From: Acidulodesulfobacterium sp021802425
Lineage (GTDB): Bacteria > SZUA-79 > Acidulodesulfobacterales > Acidulodesulfobacteraceae
Direction: 5' to 3'
Assembly (NCBI GenBank): GCA_021802425.1
Contig: JAJZXJ010000014.1
Location: 1 to 46,248 of the forward strand
DNA: 46,248 bases
This document shows, piece by piece, positions 1 to 8,271 of this stretch. Both the position numbers and the translations under genes were made by a program. The notes below the pieces were generated by a model that saw only the letters and a program-made list of their open reading frames with translations, made no database searches and was not told the origin of the DNA. Each line of letters starts with the position of its first letter. The stretch's first letter is position 1.

Positions 1-76
1 TGGCTCCCCGAGACGGATTCGAACCGCCGACCCAGTGGTTAACAGCCACTTGCTCTGCCAGCTGAGCTATCGGGGA
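1..76 (-). tRNA. tRNA-Asn (GTT)
   Basis: Read on the minus strand, this is a complete cloverleaf with acceptor stem TCCCCGA/TCGGGGA, discriminator G and an encoded 3' CCA at positions 3-1. The anticodon stem AGTGG/CCACT holds the loop CTGTTAA, which gives anticodon GTT (Asn). The T arm has the usual GGTTCGAATCC core. The gene touches the left edge of the window but appears whole. Confidence 0.96.
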
Positions 77-154
77 ATTGAAGGCATAATGTCATCGTTA
101 TTGCCGGTTACAGCGCAATAAGCGCCGATTATCCGCAATGATTATTTAGTATTT

Positions 155-183
155 AGTATAATGAAAGTCAAACCCGATGTCAA
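155..183 (-). promoter_or_regulatory. Sigma70-type promoter of tRNA-Asn
   Basis: On the minus strand a perfect -35 TTGACA (183-178) is followed after exactly 17 bp by -10 TATACT (160-155). It points at the tRNA-Asn gene, whose 5' end lies about 80 nt downstream. The match is close to consensus and no other minus-strand gene lies between. Confidence 0.75.
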
Positions 184-256
184 TAACTTTTTAAGACCTG
201 TCAGGGCAATTTAGGGATGTTCTTAAGAAATTGCCTCAAAGAGCAAAAAAGGGACA

Positions 257-295
257 TAAAAAAACCTGCCGGAAGTAATTTTTAACCGGCAGGTT
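257..295 (-). terminator. Rho-independent terminator of otsB
   Basis: AACCTGCCGG (263-272) pairs perfectly with CCGGCAGGTT (286-295) around a 13-nt loop. Read on minus, the stem is followed by a run of about seven T. It lies about 120 nt past the otsB stop codon and before the tRNA promoter, so it isolates the two transcripts. Confidence 0.8.
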
Positions 296-416
296 AGGAG
301 GACATTACATTGAGGAGTTAAGGTGAAAACATAAAACCTCATTTATTTTAATTATATAACATAAAACCAAATAAATCAAATTAAAAAAAAATTTACGATG
401 CTTACCTTTGTGTTTA

Positions 417-1328
417 TTAACCCGAAAAAATGTCAATGATGTTTTTTATAAAAACAGGCGTGCGGCTATAATCTGCAAGATAAAAATCTGCCAAAGATTG
501 CTTTTTGCCTATAACACAGTTTATAAGGCTGACATTAAAGGTATTTTCTTCCAGATTAAAGGAATAGTTATGCGAAAACATCGTCTCATCGGTAATATCG
601 TCGCCGATATTTACCCTTAAAACATTAAATTTTTTAGTTGAAACGGGGTTAGGCAGGGCGGCGGGTCCGGCGGAGCCAGCCTCATTACTGGAAACTAAGC
701 AGGTTTTTGACATCTCTTTAATAATATAATCGCAGGCGGAACCCTTATTCCAATCAATCCTTGGCCTTATTTCCAGTATCTTTTTCCCTCTCGTTATATG
801 CAAATATTTTTTAAATTCAGGATTTTTGGCTATTATATCTTTGACGCTTTGCTTGAGAAATTTTGCCTCGCTGTTGTTTAAAAGCCTGTAATGCATGCTT
901 ATGGAAAATTTCTTGTTTTCGATTATCAAACTGCTTATATCGATATTTTTAACTAAGCTTAAAGCCTCCGTTATTAGAGGAATGTAGTTACCTGCGTTTT
1001 CTACTAGAAAATTTAATTTAAAATCTTCGTAATAGCTTTTAATTTCAAATCCATGATTTCCCGAATAAATTATATTCCTTTTTATATTAACCCTCTGCTC
1101 TATATCGGCTAATTCCCTCCCCGTTACTATGCATAAAAAAATATTGTTTATAGTATTTATTTTGGTTAAAAAATCATACAGGCCGGGGGCAACGGCGACA
1201 TCGTATGGACTTTTGCATATTTTGACTAATGTGCCGTCAAAATCAACGCAAAAAACAATTATATCGGGGTTAGCCGCCGCGATAATTTTTTTTATTTTAT
1301 CGATTCTTTCGATACCGTTGTATAACAT
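417..1328 (-). CDS. otsB: Trehalose-6-phosphate phosphatase
   Basis: This enzyme removes the phosphate from trehalose-6-phosphate, the second step of OtsAB trehalose synthesis. The 303-residue protein has the HAD nucleophile motif DFDGTL (residues 29-34) and the HAD motif IV-type GDDITDE near 242-248. The central EIRPRIDWNKGSA segment is typical of OtsB. It is divergent from otsA across 129 bp of AT-rich DNA. Residues of roughly 214-230 (Gly/Ala/Pro-rich, bases about 640-690) are encoded by a strikingly GC-rich patch and look like an insertion just before the GDD motif. No clear ribosome binding site is visible. The family assignment is firm. Confidence 0.93.
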   Translation of the reverse strand: MLYNGIERIDKIKKIIAAANPDIIVFCVDFDGTLVKICKSPYDVAVAPGLYDFLTKINTINNIFLCIVTGRELADIEQRVNIKRNIIYSGNHGFEIKSYYEDFKLNFLVENAGNYIPLITEALSLVKNIDISSLIIENKKFSISMHYRLLNNSEAKFLKQSVKDIIAKNPEFKKYLHITRGKKILEIRPRIDWNKGSACDYIIKEMSKTCLVSSNEAGSAGPAALPNPVSTKKFNVLRVNIGDDITDETMFSHNYSFNLEENTFNVSLINCVIGKKQSLADFYLADYSRTPVFIKNIIDIFSG

Positions 1329-1457
1329 AATTAATTTAAAATAACATATAACGAAAAATATTAAAATATTGAAAAAATAACAAAAATAATATAAAATATT
1401 CGAATAAAGCGTCCCAATGTTTATCTTTTACTTAAATTTATGCAAAAATTCGAATAA

Positions 1458-2963
1458 ATGGAAAAAGAAAGATTTAATAATTTAATAAAAGAAAAATTAG
1501 GCAATATTAATTTAATCGTCGTTTCCAACAGAGAACCTACTGCGCATGAATATGCAGGGAAAAAGATTAAGGCCGTCAAATCTATCGGCGGTCTTACCAT
1601 AGCGCTTGAACCTATAATGCGAAATCTTCACGGAACATGGATTGCCTATGGCGGCGGAAGCGCAGACAAGGCTGTCTCGGACGGCAAAGGAAAAATAAAA
1701 CTGCCCGAAGGGGAAGAATCTTATACGCTAAAAAGGATTTTTCTTACAAAAAACGACTTAAACGAATATTATTACGGTTACGCAAACTCGGTTTTATGGC
1801 CGTTATGCCACACCGTATATGTTAAACCCGTTTTTAATTCCAATCAATTTTTATCGTATGACGAGGTAAATAAAAAGTTTGCGGATTCAATAATAGAGGA
1901 GATTAAAGAATCGAATAATGCAAACGGCGATAACGGCGCCGCCGTTCTTGAAAATGTTGTATGGCTTCAGGATTATCACCTCGCGAGATGCGCCAAATAT
2001 TTAAAAGATTATGACGAAAACATTAAAACATCCATCTTCTGGCATATTCCGTGGCCGAATCCCGAAATATTTTCGGTATGTCCCGAAAAGATGGAATTGC
2101 TCAAGGGTTTGTTGGCAAACGATTTGATCGGTTTTCAAATAATATACCACTGTCAGAATTTTTTAAGGGCATGCGAGTGGGAGCTTGAGGCCCAGGTTAA
2201 TTGGGCGGATTACTCCGTTACATATAAAGGCCATAAAACCAAAGTTATGTCTTTTCCGATTAGCGTAGATGCAAATTATTTAAATCACATTGCCAAATCC
2301 GAAGATGTAGATAAAATAATCGACAATATTCAAAAAAATGACGAGATTATCGAACCTTCGTATGAATTTTTGGCCGTTTCGGTTGACAGATTGGATTACA
2401 CCAAGGGGATTATCGAAAAGTTAACGGCAATCGACAGGTTATTGGAAAACCATCCCGAACTTCAGGGCAAGTTTGTTTTTGTACAATTTGGAGTATTGTC
2501 GAGAGTGCATATCGATGCCTATAAAAAGTTTAACGACGACATTTCCGGACTCATAAATAATATTAACTGGAAGTATAGAACATCCGACTGGTATCCTATC
2601 GTAAGATACTTTAAGCAGCTTGATTTAGAGGTTTATTTAGCGTATTACAGGCTGTGTAATGTTATGATAGTCAGCCCGTTACATGACGGTATGAACCTTG
2701 TTTCTAAAGAATATATTATGTCGGATACCGATTATAATGGAATGCTTATATTATCCCGGTTTGCCGGGGCATCAAAGGAGTTGTACGATGCCCTTTTGGT
2801 TAATCCGTTCGATACGGAATGCTTCGCCGAAAAAATATATAACGGGCTTTTTATGAGCAGGGAAGAAAAAGAAAGAAGAATATCGAAAATGCAAAATATT
2901 ATTATGGAAAATGATATTTACGATTGGGCGTATAATTTTCTTACGGCGCTTTATTTAATTTGA
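1458..2963 (+). CDS. otsA: Trehalose-6-phosphate synthase (GT20)
   Basis: It transfers glucose from a nucleotide sugar to glucose-6-phosphate to form trehalose-6-phosphate, a compatible-solute precursor in the cytoplasm. The 501-residue protein shows the N-terminal VVSNREP and GGLTIALEP motifs, the acceptor-site segment VWLQDYHL, HIPWPNPEIF, the donor-site region VDRLDYTKG (near 309) and SPLHDGMNLVSKEY (near 405), all as expected for GT20. Length is normal for bacterial OtsA. No good Shine-Dalgarno sequence precedes the ATG; the palindrome ATTCGAAT ends 2 bp before it and occurs again 50 bp upstream. otsA is divergent from otsB and followed after 34 bp by mscS, an osmotic-stress arrangement. 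Confidence 0.95.
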   Translation: MEKERFNNLIKEKLGNINLIVVSNREPTAHEYAGKKIKAVKSIGGLTIALEPIMRNLHGTWIAYGGGSADKAVSDGKGKIKLPEGEESYTLKRIFLTKNDLNEYYYGYANSVLWPLCHTVYVKPVFNSNQFLSYDEVNKKFADSIIEEIKESNNANGDNGAAVLENVVWLQDYHLARCAKYLKDYDENIKTSIFWHIPWPNPEIFSVCPEKMELLKGLLANDLIGFQIIYHCQNFLRACEWELEAQVNWADYSVTYKGHKTKVMSFPISVDANYLNHIAKSEDVDKIIDNIQKNDEIIEPSYEFLAVSVDRLDYTKGIIEKLTAIDRLLENHPELQGKFVFVQFGVLSRVHIDAYKKFNDDISGLINNINWKYRTSDWYPIVRYFKQLDLEVYLAYYRLCNVMIVSPLHDGMNLVSKEYIMSDTDYNGMLILSRFAGASKELYDALLVNPFDTECFAEKIYNGLFMSREEKERRISKMQNIIMENDIYDWAYNFLTALYLI

Positions 2964-2997
2964 ACCTACGAAAACAGATTAAATAAAAATATTAACT

Positions 2998-3981
2998 ATG
3001 AAAAAGAAAAAGGATGACTATAAAAACGACTATCTTAAGAATAAGTATATACGTAAATTATTTAATGCGCTGATATTAATAGCCGTTCTCGGCGGTTTAT
3101 CTTTTGTCGGTTTTTATGTCATATCATATTACGCGAGATATTTTCCGAAAGGTTCTCTGCCGAAAGGCTTCTTTTCCATTATAGAGGCTGTTTTTATAGC
3201 GGTTTTTGGGGTAATCGCTATAAAAATTATTCAAAAGAATTTATTTAAGGTGCTCGGCGGCTATATTTCCGAGGACAGAGCCGGATTTTTTAGATTTTTA
3301 CTCAGCTTTATTGCTTATTTTACATTAATACTATTTATTTTTACCACCTTAGGCATAGACATATCCAATATTCTTCTCGGAGCTACTTTTTTGGGCGTAA
3401 TACTGGGTATCGCATCGCAGTCCCTTCTATCTAATTTATTTGCCGGATTTGTAATTATTTTTGGGAAACCTTTCAGAATAGGAGACAGGATAACCGTTGT
3501 AACATGGCAATACGGTCTTTTAATGTCAACTTATCAGCATGAGGCCGTCAAGCCCGGATATACGGGGGTCATAAAAGACATTAATATACTTTTTACGACA
3601 ATTATCGAAGATAGCGGTTTTACTATGAGGGCGCCGAATAATATTTTAATGCAGGCTTTGATAACGAATTACTCTAATACGCGCAGAAGGATAGTCAGAG
3701 TGAGGTTCGAGCTGGATAAAAAAGTAGATTTCGAAAGTTTTAAAACGGAATTATTTAATTACTTAACTGGCGCAGGTGCAGATGATATAAATAGTAACAA
3801 TAATAGTAACGGCGGGGTTAATAACTTAATCGAAAAAGACCCATCCCCGTTAATCAGGGTTGCCGATGTTTCCCTGACCAGTTATTTTGTGGCCGTAGAA
3901 GTTTACACCCCCCAGATTTATGAAGACCCCGTAAGGGATTTAGTCTTATCGTTCGTTATAAAAAGGAAAAAGGATAATTGA
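2998..3981 (+). CDS. MscS-family mechanosensitive channel
   Basis: This is an inner-membrane channel that opens under membrane tension to release solutes after hypo-osmotic shock. The 327-residue protein has a basic N-terminus, a membrane segment near 20-47, further hydrophobic segments near 55-75 and 97-120, and the signature pore-lining stretch LGVILGIASQSLLSNLFAGF leading into GKPFRIGDRITV of the beta domain. The C-terminal cytoplasmic vestibule carries an Asn/Gly-rich low-complexity linker near residues 260-276. It directly follows otsA. Trehalose made by OtsAB and released through such a channel would form one osmotic control unit (inference). Confidence 0.9.
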   Translation: MKKKKDDYKNDYLKNKYIRKLFNALILIAVLGGLSFVGFYVISYYARYFPKGSLPKGFFSIIEAVFIAVFGVIAIKIIQKNLFKVLGGYISEDRAGFFRFLLSFIAYFTLILFIFTTLGIDISNILLGATFLGVILGIASQSLLSNLFAGFVIIFGKPFRIGDRITVVTWQYGLLMSTYQHEAVKPGYTGVIKDINILFTTIIEDSGFTMRAPNNILMQALITNYSNTRRRIVRVRFELDKKVDFESFKTELFNYLTGAGADDINSNNNSNGGVNNLIEKDPSPLIRVADVSLTSYFVAVEVYTPQIYEDPVRDLVLSFVIKRKKDN

Positions 3982-4087
3982 ATAATTTATAAAAAATTGT
4001 TATAGTAAGTTTTATTAAAATTAAAAGTTTCAAGGCTCGCTTTAACTTAATAATCATTAAATTATTTTATACCTTCGGAGGAATAAA

Positions 4088-4285
4088 ATGCCGTTTGTGT
4101 CCATTAAAATGCTTGAAGGAAGGACAAAGGAACAAAAGAAAAATCTTATCGAATCTATTACTAAAAGTGTGGCCGAAAGTTTAAATATAGACAAAAAAGC
4201 CGTATGGGTTGTCGTTGAAGACTTTCCGAAGGATGAGTGGGGATTGGGCGGGGAATTGGCATCGGAAAAGATTAAAACTAAATAA
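4088..4285 (+). CDS. 4-oxalocrotonate tautomerase family protein
   Basis: This 65-residue protein begins MPFVSIKMLEGRT. Removal of Met exposes the catalytic Pro-1 of the tautomerase superfamily, which catalyses keto-enol tautomerisation of 2-oxo acids through a general-base proline. A conserved Arg (Arg12) and the helix EQKKNLIESITKSVAESL match the 4-OT fold, as does the normal length of 60-70. A good GGAGG site precedes the ATG. There is no aromatic catabolic operon nearby, so the substrate is unknown. The next gene, aroD, starts 36 nt later and may be cotranscribed. Confidence 0.88.
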   Translation: MPFVSIKMLEGRTKEQKKNLIESITKSVAESLNIDKKAVWVVVEDFPKDEWGLGGELASEKIKTK

Positions 4286-4321
4286 ACATAATTAATCAAA
4301 TTATCAAAGGATTTATTGGCT

Positions 4322-5062
4322 ATGCCGAGACTGTGCTTGTCCGTCGGAAACACGACATTGGATAATATATTTTCAGATATAGATTATGCTAAGGCTAAAG
4401 GCGTTGAATTTTTAGAAATTAGATTCGATTTAATTAAAGAGACCGCCGCCTTGCCTCTGTTAAATGACCATCTTATCGCCAAAAAGATTTCTAAATTAAT
4501 TTCTTATTCAAATGATAACGGTATAAATATAATCGGCACAAAAAGAGGTACGGAAAATTCCGCCAGGTTTGGATTCTTAAAATCGCTTGTAGAAATTGGG
4601 ATACATTTTGTCGATATCGAGCTTGATATTTTAGAAAGATATTTAATAAAAGAATTTATTCTTTTTGCCCGCTCTAAAAACTCAAAGGTTATTCTGTCCG
4701 TTCATGATAATAGCAAGCCCATAAATTTACGGGATACGATTCAATATTATATCGATTCAAGCTTTTTCGGCGCCGATTTTTTTAAAATTGCCGATACGGC
4801 AAATTCAAGCGAAGACGCCTTAAATACGCTTGAGAAAAACCAAAAACTCGCCAAGATTAAAACGGAAGATTCGTCAACTTTTCCAGATTTTACCGTCTTT
4901 AGTATGGGTGAAAAAGGGAAAATAACAAGGGTTTTATCTTTGCTTTACGGTTCGTCGCTTGCGTACTGCTCTTCCCCATCCGGAATAACGGCTCCCGGGC
5001 AGATTGGGGTCGATGAATTTAGAAGCGAGTATTTAAAGGTATCGGGTGCATACAAATTTTAA
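4322..5062 (+). CDS. aroD: 3-dehydroquinate dehydratase, type I
   Basis: It dehydrates 3-dehydroquinate to 3-dehydroshikimate in the shikimate pathway. Type I features are visible: FLEIRFDLIKE near the N-terminus, the catalytic His in LSVHDNSKP, the Schiff-base Lys in FFKIADTANS, and the C-terminal SPSGITAPGQIGVDEF segment that closes over the substrate. I chose the ATG at 4322, with AAAGGA 10 nt upstream; an in-frame TTG at 4316 is possible but sits only 4 nt from the GGA. The length of 246 residues is normal. Confidence 0.9.
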   Translation: MPRLCLSVGNTTLDNIFSDIDYAKAKGVEFLEIRFDLIKETAALPLLNDHLIAKKISKLISYSNDNGINIIGTKRGTENSARFGFLKSLVEIGIHFVDIELDILERYLIKEFILFARSKNSKVILSVHDNSKPINLRDTIQYYIDSSFFGADFFKIADTANSSEDALNTLEKNQKLAKIKTEDSSTFPDFTVFSMGEKGKITRVLSLLYGSSLAYCSSPSGITAPGQIGVDEFRSEYLKVSGAYKF

Positions 5063-5186
5063 CGCATACGGGAAGAATGACGGGATGCTCCCATCTCTAA
5101 GCAAGGGATGCTCCGAAGAACAAACTTAAGGAGCGAGTGGCGTGACGCGCAACGCATAAGGGTGATAAAATTATGGTAATACTATT

Positions 5187-6911
5187 ATGGGCTTATTGAT
5201 TAATAACTTATCTAAGACAAAAAAGCTCGGCGAGATTTTAATCGATGCAAAGCTTTTAAACCAGACACAGCTTGAAACCGCTCTTATCGAGGCAAAAAAA
5301 AGAAATTTAAGATTAGGCGCGGCGTTAACAAACCTCGGAATTTTGTCGGAAGACAATATGATAAATGCCTTGTCGTCACAGCTTAATGTAAAAAAGATCG
5401 ATTTATCGAAGATTATTATAGACCCGGCAGTCGGAAAAATTATACCCGAGGGGCTTTCAAGACAATTTAAAATGGTAGGGATAAGCCTCTCGGACGGTAT
5501 TTTTACCGCTGCCTTATCAGACCCTTTGAATGTCTTTGCAACCGATGCGTTAAGAAGGCATGTCCATTGCAATATAGAAATAGTTCTGGCAAAAGAACAT
5601 GAAATAATAAGAGCAATAGACTTTGTTTATACGGCTAAAGATATATCAAAGGCTTCTTTCGGCCAGAATATTGCTACGAATACTCCCGGAGCGGCAGGCT
5701 TTTATAACCCGCGGGCGGCGTCTGCAACGGTTAAAGAGGTTCTGGAGTCTGAGGACATAAATATCATAAAGCTCGTAGATAACATTATATTTTCTGCCTC
5801 CAAAAACAGGGCTTCGGATATTCATATAGAGCCTTTGACCGATGAAATTATCGTCAGAGAGCGGGTTGACGGGGAGCTTATAGATGCAAACAGGATTCCG
5901 CTCCAGTTTTTAAACCCCGTTATTGCAAGAATAAAAATAATGGCTAATATGGATATCGCCGAAAAAAGGAATCCTCAGGATTCGAGATTCGAAATAAATG
6001 TGTGCGGCAAAAATCTCGATGTCAGGGTTTCCATCGTTCCGATGATAAACGGAGAAAAGGCAGTTCTTAGATTATTGGATAAGTCTTTGAGCATTTCTAA
6101 GGTTTCGGATTTGCCTTTAGATAAAAATATAAAGGATAAAATTTTAAAAATAATATATAAAAAATACGGACTGTTTCTTATAACCGGTCCTACCGGCTCC
6201 GGTAAAACGACGACGGCATATTCCGTAATTACGGAACTTAACAGTTTAAATAAGAATATAGTAACGGTGGAAGACCCCGTTGAATACAAGATAAGGCATG
6301 TCAACCAGATTGAAGCTAATCTTAGAGGCGGCGTGAGTTTTACAGGGGCTTTAAGGGCGGTTTTAAGGCAGGACCCGGATATTATACTGGTGGGCGAAAT
6401 AAGAGACGAAGAGTCGGCTCGAATTTCGATTCAGGCAGCGCTGACAGGCCACTTTGTCGTTTCTACGCTTCATACCCAGGATGCGTCTAATGCTATTTCA
6501 AGGCTCTTGGATATGAGGATAGAGCCGTTTTTAATTTCATCGTCGCTTGCAGGGACGGTCGGGCAAAGGTTAGTTAAAAAGTTGTGCGATAAATGCAAAA
6601 AGCCTTACACGCCTGAACCGGCGGTTATTAAAGAGTTGGGGCTGTCTTCCGCTGCCGCCTATACATTTTATAGAGAAGCGGGATGCGATTTGTGCAGGGA
6701 GACCGGCTTTTACGGGAGGATTAGTATTATGGAACTTTTAATGCCAGCGAGAAATATTCAAAAGTTAATAATCGAAAGGGCGGATTCGGCGCAAATTAGA
6801 AGCGAGGCTGTCAGGGAAGGGTTCATTCCATTAAGGACGGCAGGATTAAAAAAGGTTATAGACGGCAGTACCACGCTTGAAGAGGTTCTTCAAGCCACGC
6901 AGGATATATAA
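5187..6911 (+). CDS. pilB: Type IV pilus / type II secretion assembly ATPase (PilB/GspE)
   Basis: This cytoplasmic hexameric ATPase powers pilus or pseudopilus assembly. The 574-residue protein has an N-terminal MshEN/T2SSE_N domain (about 1-150), then the conserved ATPase core with the Walker A motif GPTGSGKT at 334-341, the Asp-box region IVTVEDPVEY, Walker B DIILVGEIRDEES near 398-410 and the His-box VVSTLHT. A tetracysteine zinc site (C467, C470, C500, C503) is typical of assembly rather than retraction ATPases. pilC/gspF follows after 67 nt. Pilin, PilT, PilM-Q and prepilin peptidase are not in the window, so PilB and GspE cannot be separated. Confidence 0.9.
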   Translation: MGLLINNLSKTKKLGEILIDAKLLNQTQLETALIEAKKRNLRLGAALTNLGILSEDNMINALSSQLNVKKIDLSKIIIDPAVGKIIPEGLSRQFKMVGISLSDGIFTAALSDPLNVFATDALRRHVHCNIEIVLAKEHEIIRAIDFVYTAKDISKASFGQNIATNTPGAAGFYNPRAASATVKEVLESEDINIIKLVDNIIFSASKNRASDIHIEPLTDEIIVRERVDGELIDANRIPLQFLNPVIARIKIMANMDIAEKRNPQDSRFEINVCGKNLDVRVSIVPMINGEKAVLRLLDKSLSISKVSDLPLDKNIKDKILKIIYKKYGLFLITGPTGSGKTTTAYSVITELNSLNKNIVTVEDPVEYKIRHVNQIEANLRGGVSFTGALRAVLRQDPDIILVGEIRDEESARISIQAALTGHFVVSTLHTQDASNAISRLLDMRIEPFLISSSLAGTVGQRLVKKLCDKCKKPYTPEPAVIKELGLSSAAAYTFYREAGCDLCRETGFYGRISIMELLMPARNIQKLIIERADSAQIRSEAVREGFIPLRTAGLKKVIDGSTTLEEVLQATQDI

Positions 6912-6978
6912 AACCCGCGTTGGCGGCATGCTCTCACTTAAGCCCGTAAAATAAAACCGGAAAGAATGGCGGTATATT

Positions 6979-8193
6979 ATGACTATTTACAGTTACAGGG
7001 CAAGGGATAAATCGGGAAAACTCATAGTCGGAAGGCTGGAAGCCGCATCGCCTATTTCCGCCGAAAAACAGATAGAGGATTTACGGCTTATCCCGATACA
7101 TGTGGAAGAGGCGACGAGTTTTTCCTGGGGGGACATATTCCCAATCCTTCAGACGGTATCCAAAAAGGATGTAATTATTTTTTCAAGACAATTAGCTACG
7201 CTTTACCAATCAGGAGTTCCGCTTACAAAAAGTTTAGATTCCTTAATAGAATTTACCAGAAACAGGAAATTTAAAGCTATTTTAAGCGGGGTTAAACAGG
7301 ATGTCGAAAGCGGTCAAACCCTTTCTAAAAGTCTGGCAAGGCATCCGAATGTTTTTTCGGAAATTTATGTCAATATGGTAGAGGTCGGGGAAACAAGCGG
7401 GCTTTTGTATGACATACTCGTAAGGCTTGCGCTCTTAATGGAAAAGGATATGGCAGTTAAATCAAAAGTGAGAAGCGCCACATTCTATCCGAAAATAGTA
7501 TTATCTGCCATTGTTATTGCCGTAGTTATCCTTGTCGGATTTGTAATACCGAAATTTGCTATGCTTTACAAGAGTTTTAATGTTCCGCTTCCCTTGGAGA
7601 CAAGGATTTTGGTTGCAATATCGAATTTTTTCGTAAATTACTGGTATATAATTTTCGGGGCGGCTGCAGCATCGGTTATTGCCGTAAAGTTATTTCTAAA
7701 CTCCAAAGGCGGAAGGCTTTGGTGGGATGAATACAAGCTGAAAGTACCTATTTTCGGGAGTATATTTTACAAATCTATGATGAGCCAGTTTACAAGGATT
7801 TTTGGGCTGTTGTTTCAGAGCGGGCTGCCGGTGAGCAGGTCGTTCGAACTCATTAGAAATGCCGTAAACAATAAATTTTTTACCAAAAAAATAGATGAAA
7901 TACAATTAGATGTTACGAAAGGGGAATCCATCTCCAACAGTTTTAAAAATTCCAAAATATTTTCGGGCATTGTAATTCAAATGGTAAGCGTCGGGGAGGA
8001 AACCGGACATATAGACGAAATGCTTGCGAAGGTTTCCGATTACTTTGACGAAGATTTAGACCATCAGCTCAGTATGCTTCAGGCAAGCATAGAACCTGTT
8101 CTTTTAACCATAATTTTCGGCATGGTCCTTTTCCTTGCGTTAGCAATTTACTTACCTATAATAGATGTTATAAACTTTGCAAAGCAGGGGTAA
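6979..8193 (+). CDS. pilC: Type IV pilus / type II secretion inner-membrane platform protein (PilC/GspF)
   Basis: The 404-residue polytopic protein is the inner-membrane platform on which the PilB/GspE ATPase acts. Two T2SSF repeats are visible: the first near 68-192 (FSRQLATLYQSGVPLTKSLD) and the second near 270-395 (FTRIFGLLFQSGLPVSRSFE), each followed by VEVGETSG or VSVGEETG. Hydrophobic segments occur near 170-190, 215-240 and 375-397. A start MTIYSYRARDKSGK is typical of the family. It converges with the chemoreceptor gene on the minus strand. Confidence 0.92.
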   Translation: MTIYSYRARDKSGKLIVGRLEAASPISAEKQIEDLRLIPIHVEEATSFSWGDIFPILQTVSKKDVIIFSRQLATLYQSGVPLTKSLDSLIEFTRNRKFKAILSGVKQDVESGQTLSKSLARHPNVFSEIYVNMVEVGETSGLLYDILVRLALLMEKDMAVKSKVRSATFYPKIVLSAIVIAVVILVGFVIPKFAMLYKSFNVPLPLETRILVAISNFFVNYWYIIFGAAAASVIAVKLFLNSKGGRLWWDEYKLKVPIFGSIFYKSMMSQFTRIFGLLFQSGLPVSRSFELIRNAVNNKFFTKKIDEIQLDVTKGESISNSFKNSKIFSGIVIQMVSVGEETGHIDEMLAKVSDYFDEDLDHQLSMLQASIEPVLLTIIFGMVLFLALAIYLPIIDVINFAKQG

Positions 8194-8205
8194 ACCTGCA
8201 TGTCC

Positions 8206-8218
8206 GCCGGTCTCCGGC
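8206..8218. other. Small hairpins between convergent genes
   Basis: GCCGG-TCT-CCGGC forms a short perfect hairpin in the 78-bp gap between pilC and the chemoreceptor gene. A second one, GCAGG/CCTGC, overlaps the pilC stop codon near 8184-8199. Neither has a T-tract, so a terminator role is only possible, not shown. Confidence 0.3.
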
Positions 8219-8271
8219 ACTTGCGCAACGAAGTTCGAAAGTCCGGCAAGGCGCACAGTTCCATGGGTCGC

